Origin: Roridomyces roridus
Lineage: Eukaryota > Basidiomycota > Agaricomycetes > Agaricales > Mycenaceae
NCBI GenBank assembly: GCA_029378245.1
Contig: JARKIF010000001.1
Coordinates: 2,418,001 to 2,482,000 of the forward strand
Length of the DNA stretch: 64,000 nucleotides
Reading direction: 5' to 3'
Shown here: piece after piece, positions 23,068-35,115 of the stretch
How the letters are laid out: each line of letters begins with the position of its first letter
How positions within the stretch are numbered: position 1 is the stretch's first letter
Made by a program: the position numbers and the translations under genes
The notes under the pieces: generated by a model
Databases searched by the model: none
What the model saw: the letters and a program-made list of their open reading frames with translations, nothing else
What the model was told of the DNA's origin: nothing

Positions 23068-23596
23068 ATGGCCGATATCGACACAATTGCGAAGCAGTTC
23101 ATCGACTTTTACTATGCTACTTTCGATGAGAATCGCGCCAATCTCTCCGCCCTCTACGTGCGTCCCTGCCCCAGCCGATCACCCCACAGTTCCAACAATC
23201 TCCATTGCAGCGCGACACCTCGATGCTGACCTGGGAGGGGACCCAGATCGCAGGGAGCGCTGCGATCGTCGAGAAGCTCGTCAATCTACCGTTCCAAAAG
23301 GTCCAACACAAGGTCACGACCAAGGACGCCCAGCCGTCCTCAGGCTCCGTTGCAAGTCTCCTTGTTAGTGTGACTGGCCTGTTGCTCGTACGTCTGCATG
23401 CGCTTGATCCGTGTCGCCTCGAAAACTGGTATCTACAGGTGGATGACAACACGAACCCCCTGCAGTTCAGTCAGGTCTTCCAACTCATTCCAGATGGCAC
23501 AAGTTACTATGTGTGCGTGCGCCAAGACTCTTCCGCTTCGGCGCGTTAACAACCCTTGATAGGTTCAATGACATTTTCCGACTCAACTATGGTTAA
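23068..23596 (+). CDS. NTF2: Nuclear transport factor 2
   Basis: Small homodimeric factor that carries Ran-GDP into the nucleus through FG nucleoporins. The reading [48 protein letters not shown] covers the whole family fold at the usual ~125 residues. Three short introns splice in frame and there is no frame break. The start has no competing upstream ATG. It diverges from the PHD gene and converges with the mitoribosomal gene 77 bp downstream. Confidence 0.96.
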
Positions 23597-23673
23597 AGAA
23601 CGGACGCGGAGGAATGAAATTTTTGTAACTTGTGTACTCGACACCGTCGATGAGATTGATTGATAAAAGTATG

Positions 23674-24526
23674 CTATGGCAAAATCGCAGCAGCTCCCGT
23701 ACTCGGTTTCGACAGCAATTCCAATGCAACCCGCCGCTCCGCCTCTTCCTCCGCCAGACGTGGTGCATCCAACTTGGCTCGCCGAGCCTCTTTTTTAGCC
23801 GCCTTTTTCTTTGCGTTTTCCTCCTTGATCCTTTCCGGATCGACGGTTTCCTGGACGGGCTGAGCAGGGGCGGAGGCTTTTTGGCGCTGCTTCGCAGGAG
23901 CGTCGTTGGACTTGGAGTCCTCACGCTGCCGCCGAACTCTGCGAGGGTGTTTTTGCCGCCACTCTGCAAGGGAGTAACGGGGTTCAGGCGATTCCTCTCC
24001 CGTCAGCTCAGGCTCCTTCTCGATGCCAGCCACCAGCGGTACTCCGGTGCGTGCAACCTCGGCCTTCCAGCGGGCCCATGATGGGGAACCAGACGAGTCC
24101 ATCAGTTCGCGCAGGATTGCGGTAGACCACTTGCCATGCAAATTGAGGGTCTGCGTTTTGCCGTCGTCTTTAGACTGTGAGCTGTCTGCTATGCGAAGCA
24201 TAGAAGGAACGCACCAAACGAGACTTGAAGCTCTGGTCGCCATTCGTCCTTGGGTCGCTTGGAAAACTTGCGGACATGTATATCGAGGTTCGGGTTTGCG
24301 AATCGTATTCTCGGCAGTTGCTCTTTGAGAAAGTGGCTAAAGTCTTTGTGAATCGAACGGTTGGAGCAGTAAAGCAAGCTGCCCACCGAGCACCGAAATG
24401 GTCGTTGCGGGCAGCAAGGGTGAGTCGTAAGGATGTGATATGGGGCAGGGTAAGCCTCGGAGGAGCCCTAAGATGGGTGACGAGTTGTGCCAGAGGCGAA
24501 GGACCGGCTGGTTTGGCGCGTACCAT
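23674..24526 (-). CDS. Mitochondrial ribosomal protein, L51/S25/CI-B8 fold
   Basis: The N-terminal ~130 residues read GARHFLKEQLPRIRFANPNL, then WRPELQVSFDDGKTQTLNLHG and STAILRELMD. This pattern is typical of the thioredoxin-like L51/S25/CI-B8 fold of fungal mitoribosomal proteins such as mL61 (Mrp49) or mS25. A long Lys/Glu/Arg/Ala-rich C-terminal extension with a predicted coiled coil follows; total ~250 residues. Two introns are inferred, each restoring the conserved frame. Which member of the fold family this is remains open. Its start is only 48 bp from that of VPS72. Confidence 0.72.
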
Positions 24527-24574
24527 GAAGGAGCAAGCAATATTTGCGAATATTGATCCGCTTTCGCTTGGACA
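24527..24574. promoter_or_regulatory. 48-bp shared promoter of mitoribosomal gene and VPS72
   Basis: Only 48 bp lie between two start codons on opposite strands. Near the middle is a symmetric AT element, two AATATT arms around TGCG (24540-24555). Either both core promoters overlap here or each extends into the neighbouring coding sequence. Confidence 0.5.
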
Positions 24575-26053
24575 TGGACATGGACGTCGATGACTTTCTC
24601 GTGACGCGCCGTTCGCGCCGCAGCACCGCTGGCAACCGGTACGAGACCCGTTCTCCTTCCAGCAAGGAAAATAATGGGGCCTGCCAAGGATGGAGGCTGC
24701 GATGGCAGAAATGGGGGCGGAGGAGTTGAAGGACGCTGAAGACGACGCGGATTTCACCAATGACAAGGGTATTCTCTGGGTTAGTTCCCTTTCTGCTGCT
24801 AAATCGTATGCACAGACGAGGAGGACGTATTTGACGCGGACTTTGAAAGTACAGACGACGAGGCACAAGCGGACGATGCAGCTGCAGAAACGACTGTCCA
24901 AGATGAAGAGAAACGCGTTCGGAAGGCACGCCTCTTCCCCAGCCCTTACACTCAGCTAGAGATGCGTGATTCAGGCAAATCGTTCTCGGTTGGAAAAGGC
25001 TACCGATGCAGCCCACGTAAGAAATAGAGCGACCTTTGCCCCTCAAACCGCAGCACCCAAGGTCAAACGGCGGGTTGCCACTGTCGAAGCTATACCTGGG
25101 CCCAGTCGACCGGCTACGCACCGCCAGAGCACGCGCATCCACACGATCCTCAATACTTCGCAGACTGAAACGCGCCTCAAACGTTCCGAGGAGAGGAGGG
25201 TCAGCCATTCCAGCCACCCCTCTTTGTGCAACGTTGATCCTGTATTCCTAGGCCGCCCAAACTATCAAAAAGCCTCGTGAAGTTCGGACAGTTTCTCAGG
25301 CGGAGCTTATTGCGCGCGCCCTCGATGCGGAAGAGGGCAATATTGTCCAACACCGTGATTACCTCAAGATAGAGGAAGAGAAACGCCGTCGAGCCCGCGT
25401 CGTACGACCCACCGTAGAAGGACCACTTTTGCGTTGGGTCAGTCGCAAAGAAGAAGTCACAATGGTCGTTCCGCCGCCTCCGCCGCCTACCTACGGCTAT
25501 GCATATGGGAGCGGTGGGGGCTACGTCTACCCTACATACCAACCGACAAACAGCCAACCCAGTTATGTCTTCCCTCCTCCAAACTCTTCTTCCGCGCCTG
25601 TTTACCCAGCGTACACTCCTGTGGTGCATCTTGAAAAGGTGGCACGCAACTACGTTGTTCACGAGCAAGGTCAAGATCCAGAAATACTTGCCTCCGCTGG
25701 GCGCAACAACGCTCGTGCCCCTCTTTCGGATGCAAAACCTACTTGGGGAGAGACCATGACGGCCATGTTTGGATCGCATGTAAACTGGGAAGACGTCACG
25801 GCGTATACAGCCAAGGGACGACCGATGGGTGCGTTTAGGACCGTACAACATGTCCCATGATTCTGACATCGGCTCAGGTCGCCCAGTACAAGTATGCCCC
25901 CTCACTGGCCGCATCGCTCGCTACCGCGATCCCCGCACCGGGGTTCCGTTCGCAGACGTCGGTGCCTTCGAGGTGCTCACACGAGTCCTCAACCACGAGT
26001 ACGTATGGAGTCGGGAGATTGGTGCATACATACACGCACAAGGAACGACTTGA
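24575..26053 (+). CDS. VPS72: SWR1-complex subunit Vps72/YL1
   Basis: YL1-family protein that binds histone H2A.Z-H2B for the SWR1 remodeller. The acidic N-terminal H2A.Z-binding part (RRSRRSTAGNRMEAAMAEM, then DEEDVFDADFESTDDE) is followed by a basic segment, VSQAELIARALDAEEGN and a Pro/Tyr-rich linker. The C-terminal YL1_C domain reads CPLTGRIARYRDPRTGVPFA and LNHEYVWSREIGAY. About five to six introns, all joinable without frame breaks; ~410 residues. Its stop lies 17 bp from the stop of the convergent NOSIP gene. Confidence 0.92.
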
Positions 26054-26070
26054 ATGCTTGTATAATGTAG

Positions 26071-27287
26071 TCAACATTGGAAAGAAGTGCCGCTTCGACT
26101 ACTCTCTGCCATTCCACCGCCAGCGAATCCAGTGCCTGCAAAAGCCATCTGAGTGTCCAAATGGATACGCAGAGAAAGACATACCCTCTCGTTTCAATTC
26201 GATGATATCCTTCTTCTTCAAGGGCGAATCACACACAACACAGGCATGGACCTCCGCTTTGGTCTTTGCTTTACTTTCGTCCTCCAATTTGGAGGTTGGT
26301 GGTGGTCGCACTAATGTATCGGTGCAAGTCCTGCAAACGACATGCGCGCACGGCTTCATCACTGGGTTCGAGATGAGACCCAGAGAAAGAGAACGGGGGG
26401 CCAACGCACAGAACATGATGATATTGTTTGATAGTTTCTTCTTGCACGACGGGCAGACCGCCTCCACTGGCCCTTCCTTAGCATCTTTGCTTTCTGTGAA
26501 CTTGACTGGTATCAAATCCTTCAATCTACCACGTTCGTTAGTGACCACAGCTTGGCAAAAGCTGTTCAAACATACGCAAAAGAATGCCGCTCGCCGCCAC
26601 CGCGACATATAGGTCCGGGTTTGAGTTCAGATTTCCCACCAGCAGCTGCTATGTCGCGAGCAGCGACTCCACCATATGTAGGTGTCAGCGACGGAAGCCA
26701 GAAATCTGGCAATGTGCCCTTGGCGGCCTCTGCTTGCTCCTTTGCAATTGTCCGCGCGGCAGCCTCCTCCGCTTGAGCCACTAGGTCAGCGACGTGGGAG
26801 GGCGAAAATTCAAAAGCCGTGGAGAAAGGACGTTTGGTTCCGATGGCAGTTGAGGAAGCGGGAGCAGAAGACGACGTAGAGGCCAGTCCTAATTGACCAC
26901 GTTCAAAGTCTTTCAGAACGCGTTCCCTGGCCGCAGCTTTCGCCTTCTCCACCTCTGCCTCAATTTCCTTGCGAATCTGCTCCGCCTTGTCCTTCTGCTG
27001 CTTCAAGTCCTTCTTCTGACTCACTTGTCAAGAGTGAGCGAGCGAGGAGGGAATGCGGAAAGGCACCCACATAAATCGTTCATGGCACACTCCCTGCAGA
27101 ATATATGCCCATCCTTGCAAGCTACCGGTTCTCTCGCAGTCTGTAGACAGAGACAGCATGCATCAAATCTACGCATTGAGTCGTTGCCCAGTCTTCGTTT
27201 TTTGGTACCATACTCCGAAGCAGCCTTCTGATGCTCAGCGTAGGAGAACACTGACGATGCCGTTGAGTTGCGCGAGTGCTTGGTCAT
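26071..27287 (-). CDS. NOSIP: NOSIP-like U-box/RING E3 ubiquitin ligase
   Basis: Start MTKHSRNSTASSVFSYAEHQK and the bipartite RING/U-box halves are characteristic of the NOSIP family. The N-terminal half is CCLCLQTAREPVACKDGHIFCREC; the C-terminal half runs from LIPVKFTESK through AVCPSCKKKL, NPVMKPCAHVVCRTC and HACVVCDSPLKKKDI. A Lys/Glu/Ala coiled coil separates the halves. Family members are nuclear E3 ligases, some found with spliceosomes; substrate here unknown. Three introns, no frame break; the last gives the terminal GTGFAGGGMAESSRSG. Absent from budding yeast but common in other fungi. Confidence 0.88.
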
Positions 27288-27521
27288 GTCACGTGACACG
27301 GGAGGAGGGGAGGGAGGTCTAGAGGAGGAGGGATGCCGACAAGGACGATGACGCGAAAAGAGGGCAGAAAACAAGCGAGGCAGCTAGTGCAATGTCAGAT
27401 TCCGCAGAATATGCGAGATTCCAGAGGATTCCAGCTGGCTAGGGACACCGACCTGGTTGAGATGGTGAGAGTTGAGAGAGAGAGTGTGTGTGATTGTGAT
27501 CATCAAATCATCATCATCGTC
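27288..27521. promoter_or_regulatory. NOSIP/SIN3 divergent intergenic region
   Basis: 234 bp holding both promoters. It includes a purine/GT-rich microsatellite-like stretch (GA and GT repeats near 27466-27495) just upstream of the SIN3 start. No known site is recognised. Confidence 0.4.
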
Positions 27522-30500
27522 ATGTCTTCCACTGGCGAAATGCAGGTCGACGCCATCGAGGCCGTCCAGCAACCCGAGGCCTCTGCAGCGTCCCTCGACG
27601 CCCTCGATATCCTTGCCCCTCCACCCGCAGATGCTGCGCGCGAAGACGCCGGTCTCCTTCTCCAACGGACGTCTCCCACCGTCGCAGACGCCGTTTCGGC
27701 TCCCCAGTCAGACGTGCAGAGCGCCACTCCAATCGAGCGTCCTCTGAACGTGACAGATGCTCTCAGCTACCTCGACGATGTCAAAAACAATTTCCACGAC
27801 CAACCCAACGTCTATAACCATTTCCTCGACATCATGAAAGAGTTCAAGAGTCAGATGTGAGTCAACTACTGTGCTTGCGTGCATATTCGTCTTGAATGCC
27901 GCTGCAGGATTGACACTCCCGGAGTCATCAAGCGTGTATCCCATCTTTTCAATGGCCATGCTGGCCTCATACAGGGATTCAACACGTTTCTCCCCGTTGG
28001 CTATCGAATAGAATGCTCAAAAGACGCCCTGGATATCACCGTTACCACTCCAACGGGAACCACCATGCAGACAACCAACAACGGGTTCTGGTCTACCACA
28101 GAGGCCCGTGCACCGCCCGCCCCTGCTGTCGTCCCTGCCCCTCCGACGAGACCTACCTCTCCGGAACCAAGTCACGAGCAGGCAATGGAGCCGGCAGTGC
28201 AATACGTCCAGAAGATAAAACAGCGCTGCGATCCAGAAACTTATCGTCAGTTTCTTGATATCCTGTCACGATACCACCATAAACCCGATACAATCGACGA
28301 GGAAGAGGTTTCCCAACAGATCGCTCGCCTATTCAAAGACGCCCCCGATCTGCGAAATGACTTTCGAATATTCATGCCCGACAAAAGCCGTCCACCCGTT
28401 GACGATCTTCCATCTTCATCGAGGACGAGAAAACCCGAGTCCACCCTCGCCAGCCCATCTGTTCTACCTCAAAAACGGAAACGGAAAGCAGTCGAGAAAG
28501 AACCTGTCTCTAGAGCGGCTCCTGCCAAGGTCGGCGTTCTCTGCTAATCCTAGCATGCTCATTGATATATTGAAAACAGACCAAGAAGCTCAAGACTTCC
28601 CCCGCACAGGATCTCACCCCGTCCTCCTACAAAGGGCGTGCCTCCCCTCCTCCTGTCCGTCGGCATCCTAGTTCACGCGCCCCAACAGCCGCTGTGTCCT
28701 CTACGCTTCCAGAAGATTCGCATGTGTTCTTTGACCATGTTAAACGGACCCTTGACAATCGAGAGACCTACAACGAGTTCCTGAAGCTGATCAATCTCTT
28801 TACCCAAGACTTGATTGATACAGCGAGGCTGGTCAGAGAAAGTCGAAACTTCTTGGGTGAGGAAGAACTGAACATGCTGAGGGACATTGTTGGATGGGAT
28901 GAGCGGAAGGAAAAGGAGTATTGGTTGGAAGAGCAGGCAGCTGCCAACTCTTGGGTCAGGCCGACAATCATCCGAGGCAACAATTCTACTAAAACCCAGC
29001 CGCAAGTCCAGTCTGGGAGCTACAGAAAACTCCCCGCTTCTGTGCGTCTCAATATCTCTTTATAAACGCCCGCTCATTGTCACTCAAGGAATCAAACGTC
29101 ACGTGTTCGGGACGTGACGAGTTGTGCCGTTTCGTGCTGAATGATGAATGGGTCTCGCATCCGACGTGGAGCAGCAGCGAGGAAGTTGGCTTCTTTACCC
29201 CTCGAATGAACATCTACGAGGAGGCACTGCATCGCAGCGAGGAAGAACGGCACTGAATATGACTTTCATATCGAGGCTATCGTGCGCACGATTACCATGC
29301 TCGAGCCATTGAATAACAAGATGGCGTCTCTGAACGCCGAAGAACGATCGTCTTACAAACCCAAACCCAACCTGAACGGGCAGATAAAGAGCATTCACCA
29401 TCGCGTGATCAAGAAAATCTATGGGCGGGAAGCTGGTTTGAGTGTCATCCAAGCTATGCAGGATTCACCGGCCCTGGCCATACCAGTCGTAATCCAGCGT
29501 TTGAAGCAAAAGGAGGAGGAATGGAAGAGGGCTCAGAGGGAATGGAACAAGGTCTGGCGGGAGGTCGACGCCCGCAACTACAGCAAGAGTTTGGACCACC
29601 AGGGCATTCTGTTCAAGACCGCCGACAGGAAGGCGATTACAACGAAAGCTTTCCTCAACCAAATCGAGACGGCGCGAGAAGAGCAAATGGCGAAACGAGC
29701 GTCACTCATCGATCCACTGTTTGCGAGAACGCGACCGAGACACCAACTCGAGTTCCTCATGGACGATCCCCAAGTACTCCAAGATGCCCTTAAACTCACC
29801 TTTTCCTTCTTGGACCGCACACAGGCCCAGATCAATTCCAACGAGCGCAAAAAGATCGAGGGTTTTTTGCGGTCGTTTGTTCCCCTTTTTTTCATGCTCA
29901 ACCCTGTAGATTTCAACGCTGCTTTCGCTGTCGTGCAGGAAACTGTGGACAGCGAATTGAGCGACGATCCCAGTGTTGCCGATGACGCGGAAATCTCCAG
30001 TGTGGGTAGCGGGAGCGCCAGGACAGGCAAGGGTCGCAAAAATGGGGCCAGTACTTCGGTGGCTGCCGGGGGTAGCGATCTCCGGAAGAAGCTGCTGAAG
30101 AGCGAGCAGGCCAAGTCGAGTCGAAAGACCCGAAATTTCGGCTCCCCATCTGTGTCTCGTCTACCGTCGCCCGTCCCTGTGGACGAAGACGCGCAACCGG
30201 TCACCTCTCCTCAAGCTCGACGGACACCCAACCGGAACACTTTCTTCACCAACACGATTTTCTATGCACTTCTTCGGTTGCTGCAGGTACGTCGGTATCT
30301 ATGAGATGCAGCCATCTTGCTCATGAATTGACAGGTACTATATTCCCGCCTTTTCCTTTTCAAAGGGATCGCAGCCAAACTCGCCAACCAAGACTCTCTA
30401 CGAGGCCCCACGGATCCCGGGTCTTTCCCTCATCCAGACTATGTGAATCTGGGAGAAAGAGGTACCCACGCGGAACATTTCTACGATCTTCTCCTTGAGT

Positions 30501-31366
30501 CCTGCGAACGCCTATATGATAATGAGGTCGAGCAACATGTTTTCGAAGAACAGATACGCTTCATGTTCGGTATCAAGGTGTGTATCATGTATTGCATGTG
30601 TTCAAGTCTTGACCGTTTACAGGAAGCTTACAAAATCTTCACTGTTGACAAGCTCATCGGGTCTCTGATCAAACAAGTCCAACTGCTGTTCGCGGATGGG
30701 AAGAGTCAGGATCTCCTCGAGGTTTTGAAACGAGAGCGAGCGCTAGCGTGTCCTACCACTCAAGATCTAATCAACAGCAGAAAAAGTGCGGAAAAAGTGC
30801 TGGGGCCAGACGAGAATCTTTTCCGTGTGGATTGGGTCCGTGAACTGTTGCGCATGGGAGATATACCGCTGACCATTTCCCTAGTTGCCAGAAGTCAAGC
30901 GCATGACTTTGCAGTTGATTGGAAAGGACGATTCCAGCTTTGACGATTCCGAGGTGCTTACCGGGCGCTGGCAATCGTATATCGACTCGTTTGTCTCGGT
31001 ATGGATGCTTTCTTTCTGGTTCTCGCGATGCTCATACCCCGTTGGCAGACTGAAGTTACAGAAGGTGTCTCAGCGAGCCGCGCCAAACAGCCATTTTTGC
31101 GCAGGTAAGCTACCGAATTGTCGCTTGGTATTCGTATTGACTGGTTCAGGAATCTTCCTGCCGCTGTACACAACGCCCCGCCGAACGTGGTCACGCAGGA
31201 TGGCCTTGAAATCAAGATCTGCGTGCGAACCTACAGGCTGTTTTACGTCTCCAACTCGGAGGACTATCTGTTCAAGTTGCGGACGTTCGAGTCCACGCAG
31301 GCAGTGTTGAAGCAGCAGCTCGAAAGTAGGAAGAGTCTCCGGCAGAAATGGTTACAACGGACATGA
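27522..31366 (+). CDS. SIN3: Sin3 transcriptional co-repressor scaffold
   Basis: Scaffold of the Rpd3/HDAC co-repressor complex. Three paired amphipathic helix domains are visible: PAH1 ([20 protein letters not shown]...), PAH2 ([20 protein letters not shown]...) and PAH3 ([18 protein letters not shown]...). The Sin3 histone-deacetylase-interaction region follows ([32 protein letters not shown]), then the conserved C-terminal domain to [19 protein letters not shown]. About 1,145 residues and eight introns. One extra base, the T at 29254, breaks [15 protein letters not shown]; everything around it is conserved. The gene converges with citrate synthase. Confidence 0.95.
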
Positions 31367-31452
31367 TGTTGTATGTACTCTTTTTTTGTGAGCAGTATTT
31401 GCGATATATTATTATGTAGCCATAGGATAGTCTATTGTCTATTGCAGGCAAA

Positions 31453-33250
31453 CTAATTCTTGTCCTTGAAGATCTTCTCAATGGCCGCAGTCGAGTAGGA
31501 TTTCGGACGCTCGAGAGCTGTAGCGAGTCAGTGATTGCCCAACCAAGTGAAAAATAAGACGCACGGGCACCGAGAGCACGATCCCAAATAAGTTGAGCGG
31601 CGACACCAAAGGCACGAGAAACACCGAACAGAACAGTGTAGAACTGCATCTGAGTAAGACCGTAGTAGGTGAGCAGCACACCGGAGTGGGCGTCAACGTT
31701 GGGCCAGGGGTTCTTGGCCTTGCCGGCCTGAAATAGAGATTAGTTGAATGCGTCCATGTCCATCAGACACACTTGCCTCGAGGAGGATGTCGGGAACAAT
31801 CTCGTAGATCTGGCCGACGAGCTTGAACATGGGGTCGCTCGGGAGGTGCTTGAGCGCAAACTCGCGTTGAGCAGTGTAACGAGGGTCAGTCTTGCGGAGG
31901 ACGGCATGACCGTAACCGGGGACGACTTGGCCGCCCTTGAGGGTAGCCCAGACGTACTCTTTGACGGCCGCATCAGAGGCGTTGGCACCGATCTGAGACT
32001 GCATCTTGGTCAACCACAACAGGACTTCCTGGTTGGCAAGACCGTGAAGAGGACCCGCAAGACCGTTCAGCGAGGCGGCAAAGGCGAGGAAGGGATCAGA
32101 GAGAGCGGAGCCAACGAGCTTGCCGGTGTGAGCAGAGACGTTGCCACCCTCGTGGTCGCTGTGGATGGTGATGTAGAGACGCATCAGCTCAACAAAGGCC
32201 GCGTTGTCGCCGAATCCAAGGAGGGCGGACAAGTTGTGGGAGTAGTCCTTGGTGGGATCAATGGCGGCAAGTTTTCCCTGGCCAAAGACGTTGTTGTAAA
32301 TACGTCCGGCAATATTGGGGAGCTTGGCGATGCTGCGCAAGGGAATGAACGACTATTTTGGATGGAAAAAATGCTCGTACAGATCCATGGAGTCCTCGAA
32401 AGTAGGACCCCAGTACTCCTTCTTGGACACACCGTTCTGGTATGCTTTGGCAAAGGCAGAGTCGTGGTTGAGCTGAGAAGAATTTGAGAAAGAAGCTTCA
32501 CGCGGTCCGACGTGAGTGGGAACATACGGCGGTAACAGCCAGACTGAACTGGCTCATGGGGTGGAGCGTGGGTGGGCAACGGTCGATGATGTCCTCGACG
32601 AACGAGGGGATTGCGGAGCGGGCTGCCCAGTCCTTGGAAAGCTCAGTGACCTGCTCCTGGGTCGGGATTTCTCCAGTCAGCAGCAGCCAGAAAAGACCCT
32701 CTGGAAGGGGCTCGGAGCCGCCGGGTGCTTTGGGCAGGAGTTCCTGGATCTCAGGAATGGTCTTGCCACGGAAGCGGATGCCCTCCTCTGGTAACTAGGT
32801 GAGAAATACTTTGGGTACGAGGACACTAGAACATACCAGCATCAAGCACGGAGCCGTCCCAGATGAGGGCGGGGAGACCTCTCATACCACTGAAAGCATA
32901 TTCAGAATACATGACGAGCTCGAAGCAAAATTTAGCTCACCCATAGAGTTGGTCCACAACGACGGGGCCAAAGGATTTTTTGCCGTGCTCAGCGCGAACG
33001 CGTTTGACCTGGGGAAAACGGTAAGCAGGGATTGTGAGTTGGATACCAAGGAAAAGCAGACGTTTTCGAGCTCGAGAGGGATGAGTTCGGCGAGGCGCTC
33101 CTTGAGGGCACCATTTTTGGGGGCAGAGGAAGAGAATTGGGCGCGCGCCAGGGATGACCAGACGGGGCGGGTGCGGGTCTACGGAAGGGCAGGTCAACGC
33201 AAGCAAGGACGAGAAAGCAGGGGACATACGGCTCTGAGGATGGAGGCCAT
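31453..33250 (-). CDS. CIT1: Mitochondrial citrate synthase
   Basis: Condenses acetyl-CoA and oxaloacetate in the TCA cycle. An Arg/Ser-rich presequence ([18 protein letters not shown]) indicates mitochondria. Landmarks: [52 protein letters not shown] with a catalytic His, [15 protein letters not shown], and [15 protein letters not shown] with the second His; the acid follows downstream. Seven or so introns. One of them (48 nt, 32333-32381 area) restores [14 protein letters not shown]. No frame break; ~470 residues as usual. It shares a 56-bp gap with TRM8. Confidence 0.96.
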
Positions 33251-33306
33251 GGTGGTAGGAAGAAGGGAAGCGTGATTACCCGAGCGGCCGTTTTTGAATC
33301 ACAACC
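33251..33306. promoter_or_regulatory. 56-bp shared promoter of CIT1 and TRM8
   Basis: The gap carries an inverted repeat, GTGATT at 33272-33277 and AATCAC at 33297-33302, around a GC-rich centre with a CGGCCG palindrome. A symmetric factor site is a reasonable guess but untested. Confidence 0.5.
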
Positions 33307-34148
<842 letters not shown>

Positions 34149-34149
34149 T

Positions 34150-35033
34150 CTACACTCCATCCATTGCGTCGTCTTCAAAGTCACCCCCAGTTGGTCTTGG
34201 CCCAGACCCCATGGCGCCCACCAGCCGACCTGTCCGTTCCCGTACAGCTGCCTTCATCTCGGCATGTATCACCTTGCCCGCCTCACCCGCCAACCTGAAG
34301 ATCTCTTCGAAACGATCGACGTGTAATCGCGTCTCCATTGTCACCAAAGTCACCTTGCCCGTCTTTGGCATGACCGCGACCGTGAGATGCGGTATGTCAT
34401 TTTCCTCCAACAGCGTCAAGTCGAGCATGGGCGACGTCGAGAGCACACCACCCGTGACTGCGCACACAAAGTCAAGGAGAGGGATGCCAGCATTGACTAG
34501 CGCGAGGGTAGTTGCGTTGATACATGCTTGTAGTACCCCTCCATCTTGTTGAAGCACTTGCACGAAAATGTCAATTTGCGAGCGAGGGTAGAGAGTGGTC
34601 TGCACGACGGGCTCAAAAGTAGACTTGATGGTCGCAGCCATCTCCAATATCCGCCTGAAAGTCAGTTGCCGAGAAAGGGTTAACCTGAGCCAAACTTACT
34701 TGTCACCTCGAGAACGTTTTCTTCTTTCGCCAGTGCTGAACGCGGCAACGCTGACCTCGACATTGATATTGGCGCGGTCGTGCATGGTCTGTGAGCGCAT
34801 CTTGGCTTCTCGAGGCCCGAATACCGAGACGAGGACCTGGGTGAGTCCGTGTGTGACGACTGCGGAGCCGTCGGCCACGCCTTGTTGAGAAAGGTCCACA
34901 GTCATATCGCGCAGCTCGTACTGCCGTCTTCCGTCGGAGCGAAAGCCTCCATCGTTGAGGACCTCTACGCGGGAGCCCTAGTAGAGCACCTCAGCACGCG
35001 ACAGAGATGGAGGAAGAAAAAATAAAAGACCAT
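34150..35033 (-). CDS. SKI6: Exosome core subunit Rrp41/Ski6
   Basis: RNase PH-like ring subunit of the RNA exosome (3'-5' RNA processing and decay; ring subunits are usually inactive in fungi). Recognised by LNDGGFRSDGRRQYELRDM, ILEMAATIKSTFEPVVQT, YPRSQIDIFVQVLQQDGG and IPLLDFVCAVTGG. The reading frame before GSRVEVLNDGGF meets an in-frame stop. The start is therefore placed at an isolated ATG (35031-35033) joined through a 53-nt intron (34978-35030), giving MGSRVEVLNDGGF. One further intron. About 260 residues, intact. Confidence 0.92.
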
Positions 35034-35115
35034 CGAGGTGATGCTTTGAAACAAACAAGTTTCATCTTATCTCTCGCAGCGATGCTCATCAATCCAGGTC
35101 TTGCATTTAACCACC
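35034..35115. promoter_or_regulatory. Shared SKI6/NPT1 divergent promoter region
   Basis: 82 bp with a perfect 6-bp inverted repeat, TGAAAC at 35047-35052 and GTTTCA at 35059-35064, spaced by AAACAA. Role inferred from position. Confidence 0.45.

Noticed and set aside
22512..23102. 196-codon minus-strand frame between the PHD gene and NTF2
   Set aside because: The overlapping frame starting MAHGEAVDQSP has an ideal start context and splices into the PHD protein; the longer frame also overlaps the NTF2 start.
25201..25914. Open 237-codon frame on the minus strand
   Set aside because: Antisense to VPS72 exons that carry clear YL1 motifs.
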